This document shows positions 1-9,723 of a stretch of DNA of 64,000 nucleotides, piece by piece. Source of the DNA: Ephydatia muelleri. Taxonomy: Eukaryota > Porifera > Demospongiae > Spongillida > Spongillidae. The DNA lies in NCBI GenBank assembly GCA_013339895.1, contig JABACO010000001.1, positions 4,947,092 to 5,011,091 of the forward strand, given 5' to 3'. Position 1 is the first letter of the stretch; the number at the start of each line of letters is the position of its first letter. The notes under the pieces are model-generated. The model was given only the letters and a program-made list of their open reading frames with translations. It had not been told where the DNA came from and made no database searches. Both the position numbers and the translations under genes were made by a program.

Positions 1-364
1 TTGCAGCTCAATTGTGCATCGATGTCTAGCTTTCGTTCATTTTTGTGAACGACATTAACGATAGCCTTGAATGCGTCGTGAAAGCGTCGAACCAAAATTG
101 AGAATGCCCCTTCGTGAACGTTTCAGTATAATCGACATGCAAATGTGGACTATAAACCTGATACGAGCCTATTTTTCAATGCCTACGACAATACCATACA
201 GAACGCTCCCGCTATAGCTTGAACAAAAAATAGTACCGAATGCGTCTTTGAAGCCTACCTCGAACACAAACAGTGACTGTCCAATGATTGCTGTCGCGTA
301 CGTTTCAGTATGTATCATCGAGAAGCGAATCGGGATTATAAAGGTGATTGAAGCAAATTTGAAC

Positions 365-483
365 GCATACGACCATACCACGCTGAATGCACCGGTTCCC
401 GTCCGATCACCGAAGTTAAGCAGCGTCGGGCCGGATCAGTACTTGGATGGGTGACCGCCTGGGAACATCCGGTGTTGTAGGCT
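365..483 (+). rRNA. 5S ribosomal RNA, copy 1
   Basis: A 119-bp sequence with the conserved eukaryotic 5S core, including GATCACCGAAGTTAAGC and GGATGGGTGACCGCCTGGGA, and paired ends (GC..TACG at the start, TGTAGGCTT at the end). A T run follows directly (CTTTTTA), as expected for an RNA polymerase III terminator. This copy starts GCATACG where the others start GCCTACG or GCCTGCG, so one base of the terminal stem differs. Confidence 0.95.
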
Positions 484-904
484 TCTTTTTACTTGTTATT
501 TATTAATTTTATTACCTTACACATTACTTGGAATGTTATTATGCGGCTCAATTGTGCATCGATGTCTAGCTTTCGTTCATTTTTGTGAACGACATTAACG
601 ATAGCCTTGAATGCGTCGTGAAATCGTCGAACCAAAATTGAGACTGCCCCCTTCGTGAACGTTTCAGTATAATCGACATGCAAATGTGGACTATAAATCT
701 GATATGAGCCTATTATTCAATGCCTACGACAATACCATACAGAACGCTCCGGCTATAGCTTGAACAAAAAATAGTACCGAATGCGTCTTTGAAGCCTAGC
801 TCGAACACAAACAGTGACAGTCCAATGATGGTTGTGCGTACGTTTCAGTATGTATTATCGAGAAGCGAATCGGGATTATAAAGGTGATTGAAGCAAATTT
901 GAAC

Positions 905-1023
905 GCCTACGACCATACCACGCTGAATGCACCGGTTCCCGTCCGATCACCGAAGTTAAGCAGCGTCGGGCCGGATCAGTACTTGGATGGGTGATCGCCT
1001 GGGAACATCCGGTGTTGTAGGCT
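905..1023 (+). rRNA. 5S ribosomal RNA, copy 2
   Basis: Same 119-bp gene as copy 1 with start GCCTACG and the T-run terminator. It reads GTGATCGCC where copies 1 and 3 read GTGACCGCC, a single C-to-T difference in the conserved 3' half. It may be a variant or a decaying copy. Confidence 0.93.
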
Positions 1024-1097
1024 TCTTTTTACTTTACCTGTTATTTTTATTTATTTTATTACCTTACATTACTTGGATTGTAATTTTGCGGCTCAAT

Positions 1098-1322
1098 AGA
1101 GGAGTTGCATTGACGTCACGCGCGCCTTGCATTGTTTAGTTACATCATATGTATGCTGCTATTTATGTATACGGCACGCTATAAATATGTACCACGTGAG
1201 CGTATGCCGCCGCCTTCTATCGTTCCCGTCCGGTTATTGTTTATCTCGTACCCACGCAGCGCATATTTATAGTAACATACTTAGTGATGTAAGATGCGCG
1301 CGACGTCACATGCAACTCCTCT
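1098..1322. mobile_element. 225-bp MITE inserted in the 5S spacer
   Basis: Terminal inverted repeats start AGAGGAGTTGCAT and end with its complement ATGCAACTCCTCT; inner GACGTC and CGCGCGC motifs are also mirrored. Other array units read GCTCAATTGTGC at this place, while this unit reads GCTCAAT, then the element, then ATTGTGC. The insert is therefore exactly defined by its empty sites, with a 2-bp AT duplication. It has no coding capacity. The superfamily is not identified. Confidence 0.85.
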
Positions 1323-1667
1323 ATTGTGCATCGATGTCTAGCTTTCGTTCATTTTTATGAACGACATTAACGATAGCCTTGAATGCGTCGTGAAATCGTC
1401 GAACCAAAATTGAGACTGCCCCTTTCGTGAACGTTTCAGTATAATCGACATGCAAATGTGGACTATAGAGCCTATTATTCAATGCCTATGACAATACCAT
1501 ACAGAACGCTCCGGCTATAGCTTGAACAAAAAATAGTACCGAATGCGTCTTTGAAGCCTAGCTCGAACACAAACAGTGACAGTCCAATGATTGCTGTCGC
1601 GTACGTTTCAGTATGTATTATCGAGAAGCGAATCGGGATTATAAAGGTGATTGAAGCAAATTTGACC

Positions 1668-1786
1668 GCCTGCGACCATACCACGCTGAATGCACCGGTT
1701 CCCGTCCGATCACCGAAGTTAAGCAGCGTCGGGCCGGATCAGTACTTGGATGGGTGACCGCCTGGGAACATCCGGTGTTGTAGGCT
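1668..1786 (+). rRNA. 5S ribosomal RNA, copy 3
   Basis: Full 119-bp 5S gene with the conserved internal promoter region and the T-run terminator. Its 5' end reads GCCTGCG. Its upstream spacer holds the 225-bp MITE at 1098-1322. Confidence 0.95.
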
Positions 1787-1937
1787 TCTTTTTATTTTAC
1801 CTGTTATTTTTATTTATTTTATTACCTTACACATTACTTGGAATGTTATTTTGCAGCTCAATTGTGCATCGATGTCTAGCTTTCGTTCATTTTTGTGAAC
1901 GGCATTAACGATAACTTTGAATGCGTCGTGAAAGCGT

Positions 1938-2274
1938 TGCAATGAACAGCAGCACTTGCGGCCTGCCAGCACCTCATCATCTAAGTAACAAGCCTGTAGA
2001 ATGAAATGAAGACCATCATCACCAGCGTCAATGGTAGCAAAAGCCTTATGTAGAACCAAGGAAAAGAACAGAGGACCCAATGGATCTCTCTATTGTACAC
2101 CTGTTTCAGATGTTAGAAGCCCTAGGGAGCGCCACAATTTGGAATGGGAGCCATAGCACCATTTTGCCCAAGGAAGGAGGTCAGGAAATGAGCTGGTACA
2201 TCCTGAGCTTTGTCTTGATTAAAAGCATCTTTTGGAACAACGCGGGTTCCAAATGAGATTTCCCACGCAGAGAA
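1938..2274 (-). mobile_element. LINE reverse-transcriptase fragment at the 5S array inversion point
   Basis: On the minus strand, about 2098-1943 encodes the RT core motif series DPLGPLFFSLVLHK and YLDDEVLAG, the fingers/palm region of a non-LTR reverse transcriptase. A TAG stands in the normally conserved VQQGDPLGP region (it reads VQ, stop, RDPLGP), so the piece is dead. The foreign segment begins where the 5S unit sequence stops (about 1937) and ends where it resumes inverted (about 2275). It may be the same LINE type as the 3' part at 35650-37200, which covers the region downstream of this core. Confidence 0.75.
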
Positions 2275-2636
2275 GCCTGAAACGTACGCGACAGCAATCG
2301 ATGGACTGTCACTGTTTGTGTTCGAGCTAAGACTTCAAAGACGCATTCGGTACTATTTTTTGTTCAAGCTATAGCCGGAGCGTTCTGTATGGTATTGTCG
2401 TAGGCATTGAAATATGCGCTCGTTTCAGGTTTATAGTCCACATTTGCATGTCGATTATACTGAAACGTTCACGAAGCGGGCAGTTTCAATATTGGTTCGT
2501 CGCTTTCACGCGACGCATTCAAGGATATCGTTATTGTCGCCGGTTCACAAAAAATGAACAAAAGCGAGACATCGAAGAACAATAGATTACAATCCATAAG
2601 GTAATAAAATAAAAAATAACAGGTAAAATAAAAAGA

Positions 2637-2745
2637 AGCCTACAACACCGGATGTTCCCAGGCGGTCACCCATCCAAGTACTGATCCGGCCCGACGCTGC
2701 TTAACTTTGGTGAACCGGTGCATTCAGCGTGGTATGGTCGTAGGC
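2637..2745 (-). pseudogene. 5S rRNA pseudogene, inverted
   Basis: On the minus strand this matches the 5S gene end to end but is 109 bp long. Ten bases (TCCCGTCCGA in 5S sense) are missing from the 5' half, just before the conserved ATCACC block, so it should not fold as normal 5S RNA. It lies in the inverted part of the array. Confidence 0.85.
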
Positions 2746-3130
2746 GTTCAAATTAGCTTCAATCACGTTTATAATCCCCATTCGCTTCTCGATGATACAT
2801 ACTGAAACGTACGCGACAGCAATCAATGTACTGTCAGTATTTGTGTTCGAGGCTTCAAAGACGCATTCGGTACTATTTTTTGTTCAAGCTATAGCCGGAG
2901 CGTTCTGTATGGTATTGTCGTAGGCATTGAAATATGCGCTCGTATCAGGTTTATTGTCCGAAGCGGGCAGTTTCAATTTTGGTTGGACGCTTTCACGCGA
3001 CGCATTCAAGGATATCGTTAATGTCGTTCACAAAAATGAACGAAAGCGAGACATCGAAGAACAATTGAGCCGCAAAATTACAATCCATAAGGTAATAAAA
3101 TAAATAAAAATAACAGGTAAAATAAAAAGA

Positions 3131-3170
3131 AGCCTACAACACCGGATGTTCCCAGGCGGTCACCCATCCA
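3131..3170 (-). pseudogene. 5S rRNA 3' fragment, inverted
   Basis: The last 40 bases of the 5S gene appear on the minus strand. The match then stops abruptly at CACCCATCCA and continues into spacer-derived sequence (TTATACTGAAACG). This marks the ragged right edge of the array. Confidence 0.8.
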
Positions 3171-3204
3171 TTATACTGAAACGTTTACGAAAGGGGCTGT
3201 CTCA

Positions 3205-3560
3205 ATTTTGGTTCGACGCTTTCACGACCATCACTAGGCCTTTCATCCACTCCATCACTAGGCCCTTCATCCACACCATCACTAGGCCTTTCATCCACTC
3301 CACCCATCATCCACACCATCACTATAGGTTCTTCATTCATACTTCATCCACACCATCACTAGGCCCTTCATCACACTATAACTAGGCCTTTCATCCACAC
3401 CATCACTAAGCCATTCATCCACACCATCTTCATCCACACCATCACTAGGTCCTTGGTCCACACCATCTTGGTGCTCACCATCACTTGGTCCTTCATCACT
3501 AGGCCCTTCCTTGATCCACACCATCTTGGTGGCTTGGTGCTCACTATATTACTTGGTCCT
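3205..3560. repeat. Short-unit minisatellite (CATCCACACCATCACTAGGC)
   Basis: Imperfect tandem copies of a unit of roughly 20-25 bases built from TTCATCCAC, ACCATCACTAGGCC and close variants. Open frames on both strands here are products of the repeat. Confidence 0.8.
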
Positions 3561-4606
3561 TCACCCACAGTCTCTACATCATTAGCTCCTTCCTCATTAA
3601 TCTCTCCATCCAAATGAGTACTGGTATCTTCTTGTACATTATTAGCAACCTTTCCCTCTGTAACCAGAACCGGCTGCTTGGTCTCTAGTGCAGGTCTAAA
3701 TGTATATTCATTATAACATATGCGTACACACCCACATTATAACACACATATAGCTATGCATGTGTTTCATCGTTACATCATCAACATCAATTGTTCAAGT
3801 AATTTTATATACCTGATAATGATAACTTGCACCAATCTTTTTTTGCACACATAAATCAGATCGGTTGTGGTACCAGTATGAAGCAACTGCTGCCGCAAAC
3901 TTGAAGGATGGATTTGATTATCCAGACAAAACTTGTGCAGCTAAATACCAGTAACCACTAGGTCCATTGCATGATGCATCTTTTGGAGGTGTCTCCCCTG
4001 TGTCAGCAATGTACTTTACAAGTGCACCAGGTTCAAAGTTATGCTTTCATCTAATAGGTGGCTATACAAGCATCTAATAAAACAACTAAACTGAAGCTAA
4101 AGTTAACTTACCATCACAAAGTAACTTCCATAAAAGTACAACTGCACTGGGCTATTAAAGTCAATACATTTATATAGGACCAAACACAGGCTCCACCCAC
4201 TCTAAGAACAAAGATGTTTTCATAAACTGGGATACTGCTTGGAGGGAAAATGTACACAGGCTCCAGTAAGTGGATGTGAAGACCACTCCTCAACTCTTTG
4301 CCAAGATCAACTCATTGTACATGTATACAAACAAGGTTACAATAGTTACCTACAGCAAGCCACTCCTCAGATGTACATCCACCAATAAACAATCACTCAG
4401 TCTCTCAAACATACACTATCACACACAAGTACATTCATTACAGACACAAACTTGCCTCGGATCAACCAACGTAACAAAAATAGTCTTTATTCAAATTACA
4501 AATGGCAGTTTGGAAACCTGAAACACACAGTAACAGCTAAAATGATCATTTGACCAGCTCCATGACAGCCGTTGAACTGATCAGTTGTTGTCACATCCTT
4601 AGTTGG
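3561..4606. other. No recognisable gene
   Basis: AT-rich sequence with short open frames only. I see no protein motif, RNA gene or clear repeat. Confidence 0.5.
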
Positions 4607-5110
4607 TCCAGTGTTCAGATTGTTGCATGAAGTTAGGTCCCTGGTTGGCGCAGGTACACACCTACCCTGCGGGTACATGGAACAGCTCAGAGTCTGCTTC
4701 AAAGTGCTTTGTAACTCTCAAAAATGGCACCGTTCTCCACTGGTGAGCTTGAAAGTACTTAGTAGTTGTGGTCACCCCCCCAGTGTTCCGGATCCACGCG
4801 TGACGTTGGGTCCCTGGTTGGCACAGGTACACAACTACCCTGTGGGTGGGTACATGGAATAGCTTGTAAGGCTTAGTAGTTGTGGCCATACTCCTAGCTG
4901 GTCCAGTGTTCCGGATCCATGCGTGACGTTGGGTCCCTGGTTGGCACAGGTACACACCTACCCTGTGGGTGGGTACATGCATGGAATAGCTTGTAAGGCT
5001 TAGTAGTTGTGGCCATACACCTACCTGTCCAGTGTTCAGGATGCGCGCGTGGCCTTGAGTCTTTGGTTGGCACAGGTGCAGGTAGTACACATCTACCCTG
5101 TGGCTACAGG
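4607..5110. repeat. About four tandem copies of a ~120-170 bp unit
   Basis: Copies begin near 4607, 4781, 4902 and 5030 with CCAGTGTTC. Each contains the block GGTCCCTGGTTGGCACAGGT or a close variant, followed by ACACACCTACCCTGTGGG and GTACATGG. The second and third copies are most alike, so the array probably grew by unequal exchange. The long minus-strand frame (158 codons) is a product of the repeat. Confidence 0.8.
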
Positions 5111-6195
5111 TACAGCTCACAACAACTTCATATAACAAGTTTTATATTGTGTTTGCTTACGTTTACAAATGATTGATGTGAACGCGCGCTTTTGACGCCC
5201 GCCGCTTGAGGAATACGCTAAACTTATTCATTTTTGAATGTGGTGCTGAGGAATGTGGTGCTAGCTTCCAAGCGGTACAAAATACATACGGAAAACGACA
5301 TTGCATGCACGGACCGCAAACACCAGTGGCGTGCAGCTGTAGACCTGTACTTGATTATTAGCAGCCGCCCATTCAACCAACTGTCTTTATTGCAAACAAG
5401 AGATTCGCAAAGCAGCATGCAGTTATTTTTAATTTAATGAATCAATGCACTTATATATGCTACGCCACTAGCCCGATAATCAGTTCAAATTCAGTCTTGT
5501 TCATTTACTCGTCTTGAGTCACATCGGTGGCTTTCCCCGCGCAGATCAAAGTACGATCAGTTACGACATATTCGGACGAAATGTCCACCTCACTCTCAAA
5601 TTATTTGTTACGCATTTGGGTACTCCTCTATGATCAAAATATCCAGCATGATACATCATATCTCCCGAGGGGTAATGAATCTCGAAGATGCCTCCTGCCT
5701 CGGCACCGTCCTTTCGATGTCCCGTCACCTATTGGACACACGTGAGTGCATTTTGAAAAGTGTGATTACGATATGATAAGTGACTTAATTTCACATAATT
5801 ATATACATGTGTGCCGCATTCGGCTTCAACAAGTCACTTACTTGTCCTTGAGTGTGCCCACCACCACCGTAAACTACCTTCGAAAGGAGTTCGGTCCAAA
5901 CCGAGTCTCCGAAAGCGTCATATCTATAAATGGTTGCTTCTTGATTAGCGTAATTGTAAAAGTGAAACACGAAGGCTGAAAGGACATTAGCAAACTATAT
6001 CATTGAATTGATTTGCATACATTATATTTTGTAACGCACTGTAGGTTCTGCCTCATCCACTTACACAGATAGAAATGAATGCATGCATTTAACTGATGAA
6101 CAATAAAAGAGTCGGAACAACTGACAGTACCATTTGGACGCAGGTTGCGAGCAGGTTTTTTTTTTTGTAAATGCGTGTAAGGAGGTCCATGTCAG
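5111..6195. other. No recognisable gene
   Basis: Unique AT-rich sequence. Plus-strand frames at 5234-5437 and 5527-5979 are short, without family motifs or convincing splice context. Confidence 0.45.
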
Positions 6196-6228
6196 ATCGA
6201 ATAGTTGGGCAACGCCCAACTATTCGAT
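6196..6228. repeat. Perfect hairpin with AGTTGGGC arms
   Basis: ATCGAATAGTTGGGC is followed by AAC and then its exact complement GCCCAACTATTCGAT. The inner AGTTGGGC core also forms the arms of hairpins at 20692-20742 and 57895-57940. Confidence 0.8.
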
Positions 6229-6479
6229 ATAGTTCGCTGAAGATCCGGTCAGTAATTTTCACAATCTGTGCATTACAGACATCAATGCGAGCAGGAATTA
6301 ATTTGAAGGTCGCTGATTCACGACAAACTTCTATCAGACTGGAGCAAAGAGGAATACACTCTCCTACAATTATGGCAGAGTAGTTAAAGAAATCGTTCAA
6401 ACTTGACTGTTCTAGGTGTATGGCTTTCCAACTGCTCTTTGTATGTACATGTATCATGTCTGGAGCTGGCTATACTGGA

Positions 6480-6491
6480 CCCCCCCCCCCC

Positions 6492-6532
<41 letters not shown>
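6480..6532. repeat. Poly-C tract
   Basis: About 53 bases of C with a single T. Length is likely unreliable in assembly. One of several C/G homopolymers in the window. Confidence 0.9.
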
Positions 6533-6535
<3 letters not shown>

Positions 6536-6741
6536 CCAAGCCCATTTTAATGCTTGTATGAATAAATTATAATCGAATATGTAGTACATGCGTGCGCATG
6601 CGCTAACTGAACAATCAACGTAAGTGCTGTTAAAGAAGTGCTCAGGACAATTCGGATGAACTTTGTGCAAGATGCTGTACAATGGCCTAATTACAAAGGG
6701 ACATAAGAAGTTTCTTCTCTGCTGTCATCAACATGAGCCCT

Positions 6742-8290
6742 CTAGCCTTTCTTGCACCATGGTAGATCGGAGACTCTTTTTAGTGCCGAAAAGCTGCGTT
6801 CAGCGGTACAAGAAGAAACTGGTACTGCAACTGCTATTGAATACAGCTTGCACAATTCAGAATAAGCATCTAGAAGGGGTATTGAGGATTGCAGAGAATT
6901 GAGAATGCCATGGATAAGTGTACAATTTCTGTCTATTTGTCTACATATGTTATCAGTGACAGCTTGCTCAGCCTCTTCTTTGTCCTTACATTCATCATCG
7001 ACACTACTAGAAAGCACTTTGTTCACTATGTTCTGATTCCTGGGAAAAACTCTTAAACTTATTATCGACTTTGGGGAAACAAAACTTCTCCCCACACCTA
7101 AATGTATCCAAGTCATACTTGTCACAAAAAGGATTGAGATGGCATTCAAGACCTTGTATTGTTTTGAAAGAAGCTTGTAGCATCAAGTAGGAGGAGAGAG
7201 TATAGACAAGGTATCAAAGAGCAATTTATTCTTTTCGAATCTGTTCCTAGAGAATCCCAGTATTGTGTCAATGACACATAGAATGAGTTCCATTTCCATG
7301 CTTCTAGTGGTGTTTCAGTGTCCTGCACTGCATTGCCTGAGTGTGCAGTAGTTGTTTGACCATAACGAATGTGTATTGGTTCCATGCTACATTATCAAAA
7401 TCACCAACAGCTTGTTCCATGATGCAAATGATTTCTCCCTCATTTGTTCCAAAGACGTTACAACAGCATTCACCATAGTCATGGAGTTGGAAAAGTCGGC
7501 ATGGGTTGATTGTAGATATCGACTAAGGGGTCCAGTATGCCCAATACTTCATGAAACAAGTACAAAGTGGCAAAGAATTGCTTTGTATTTATAGATACAT
7601 ATACCTGCAGCCTCAGACCTCTGCTTGCCATCAAAGGTGGTATCATCCTGGATCCTTTCTAAGGAAAGCACAATGCCTTTATGCTGTTCTATGAATGACT
7701 TTATACACATCTCTCTGCTGCTCCATCTTGTGGTGTTAAGCCGCTTTAGTGAATCGATCTCCAAGCCTTCAGATCTTTGCACGTCTTCAAACATGGTATG
7801 TGCTTTTAGTGATTTGCTAAACAGCGCATAGAGCACTTCAACATTCCCAAACAGTGTAACTGTGTCTATGGCAACAGCCACTGTATCTGAAAACACTAGA
7901 TTCAGTGTATGGGCATAACAGTATACATAATAGCATTAGAATTTATCCTTTTGTGAACTAAGGCTTGCAAACCGTTGTAACAGCCACTCGTGTTAGATGC
8001 TCCATCATATGCTTGTTCAACCAATTTATTGAAAGATACATCCTTAGATTGCAGGGTAGAGAAAGACATTCTCAGCCATTGTACTGTTAGCATTCTGGAT
8101 AGCTAGAAGGTTCTCTGAAACAGTTCCGTTAACATGAACTATTCTAACACAAATGCTGACCTGTTCACACCTGGGTAACACCTGGTGTTGTGTCTACTAT
8201 GATAGCCCAGGCTCTGTATTGCTCAATTGCTACAAGGATTGTTTTGGTAATCGGTTGACTTATAATACACACTAGCTTATTTTGTGTGTC
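6742..8290 (-). mobile_element. Decayed hAT transposase, ZMYM1/DUF4371-like
   Basis: On the minus strand several frames carry successive parts of one transposase. The order is: the block ITKTILVAIEQYRAWAIIVD with the following VRIVHVNGTVSENLL (about 8290-8090); EQAYDGASNTSG (about 8000), a hallmark of DUF4371 transposases; LNTTRWSSR (about 7740); and the C-terminal dimerisation motif VPVSSCTAERSFSALKRV (about 6800-6760). Frames change several times and the TTF-type finger is not clear, so it is a relic. I did not find its terminal inverted repeats. Confidence 0.85.
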
Positions 8291-8689
8291 ATTCGAGTGT
8301 CTTTGCTCTTTCGGTGTCATTGCTCAATAAATTGAGGTGTGACCTCCTCCCTCTAAACCTTTTCCTGCTAATCTAAATTTGCTTCCTTGCACATTTCATA
8401 GGTGCTGGTGCATAGTGGGATCATATATGGACAGTGCTTCCATGAAATGAAGAGAAAGCTTCTGAATCCTTAAGTTCACGATATGCATTATGCGATACGT
8501 GTAAAATAACCTCACCTCGCCATATAAAGGCCTATCATCTTCCTTTCTGTATGGCAGTTGAGTTTCATTGTTGAATAAAGCCACTGCAGTTCTTTTTTCA
8601 TTCTTGCATCTCTTTTTACGATTGCTATCAATATGTGGCAAACTGATAAGTGATATTGGACTTAAAGTTCCACAACCGTGTAAAACCGG

Positions 8690-9720
8690 AACGTGAAGAG
8701 TGTTACATTAGTGTGAAGAGTGTAGGAATGTGGCAGAGTGTGTGGGATGGATGGGAAGTGATTCAAAATGAGACAGTGGGGAGTGAAAAACCACGCAGAA
8801 TAAAAATGAGTGGGTTTGATTCAGTGAGTGAGGGGAGTGGAGAATTGAGGAGAGTGGTGGAGTGAGTAAGTGGGGGAGTGAGGGGAGGGAGGAGTGAGGG
8901 GGGGAGTGAGGGGAGTGGGGAGGGAGTGGGGGAGTGAGGGAAGGGGGGAGTGAGGAGTGGAGGAGAGTGGGGGAGTGAGGGAGTGGGGGGGGAGTGAGGG
9001 GAAGTGGAGGGAGTGGTGGGAGGGAGGGGGGAGGGAGGAGTGGGGGAGTGAGGGGAGTGGGGAGGAGGGAAGTGAGGAGAGGAGTGAGGGAGTGGGGGGG
9101 AGGAGGGGAGTGAGGGGGATAGGAGGAGAGTGGAGGAGTGAGGGGAGTGGGGAGTGAGGGGAGTGGAGGAGGAGTGGAGGAGGGATGGGAGAGTGAGGAG
9201 GTGAGGGGAGTGGGGAGTGAGGGGAGTGGAAGGTGAGGGGAGTGGAGGAGTGAGAGGGCGTGAGGCGTGAGGGGAGGAGGAATGAGTGAGGGGAGTGGAG
9301 ATGTGAGCGGAGTGGAGGAGTGAGGGGAGTGGAAGAGACATGAGGTGGGAGGTGGGTGGAGTGGGGAGTGTGTGGGAGTATGGCTCAGTGTGGGAGGTTA
9401 GGGGTTAGGAGTATGAGGACAGAGGAGTGTGGGACAGGTGGATGAATGTGGCAGAGTGTGTGGGATGGATGGAAGTGATTTGGAATGAGAGTGGGGAAGT
9501 GGATAGTGGGGAGTGTGAGGAGGTGCAGGAGTGTGTTATATGTGGGGAGATAGGAGAATGTTTAGTGGGAACAAGTGTGAGGAGTGTGGGGTGGTAGGAG
9601 AGTATGGAAGAGTGGAGTAGAGGTGGATGAGTGTGAGGAATGGAGGGTACAGGAGTGTGAGAGAGAGTGTGTAGGAATAGTGGAGGAGTGTGGGAGAGTG
9701 TAAGGGAGTTGGAGGAGTGT
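8690..9720. repeat. Purine-rich minisatellite (GAGTGAGGGGAGTGG)
   Basis: About 1 kb of imperfect repeats of GAGTG, GGGGAGTGG and GGAGTGAGG, densest at 8830-9340 and looser (GGAGTGTGGGAGAGTG type) to 9720. The plus strand is nearly all G, A and T with many G runs, so it could form quadruplex or triplex DNA. Open frames here are repeat products. It abuts the old LTR element. Confidence 0.88.
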
Positions 9721-9723
9721 CAG

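Larger units (their letters stand above)
1..3170. repeat. 5S rDNA array: three direct units, then inverted degenerate units
   Basis: Units of about 540 bp repeat from the left edge, with 5S starts at 365, 905 and 1668. The third interval is 763 bp because a 225-bp MITE lies in it; without the insert it is 536 bp. From about 2275 the same unit sequence runs in the opposite orientation with a deleted 5S copy (2637-2745) and a 40-bp 5S stub (3131-3170). The spacer has two diverged halves, each beginning near GAATGCGTC and passing through CGTTTCAGTAT to a 5S-like start, so each spacer carries a relic of the 5S 5' end (181-210, 722-751, 1494-1523; inverted at 2375-2405 and 2895-2925). The array probably continues left of the window. 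Confidence 0.93.

Noticed and set aside
4662-5138. 158-codon minus-strand frame with repeated GTQRHAWIRNTG
   Set aside because: It follows the tandem DNA repeat and has no independent sign of coding.
6089-6457. 122-codon minus-strand frame
   Set aside because: It runs through a perfect DNA hairpin, shows no family motif and has no neighbouring exon.
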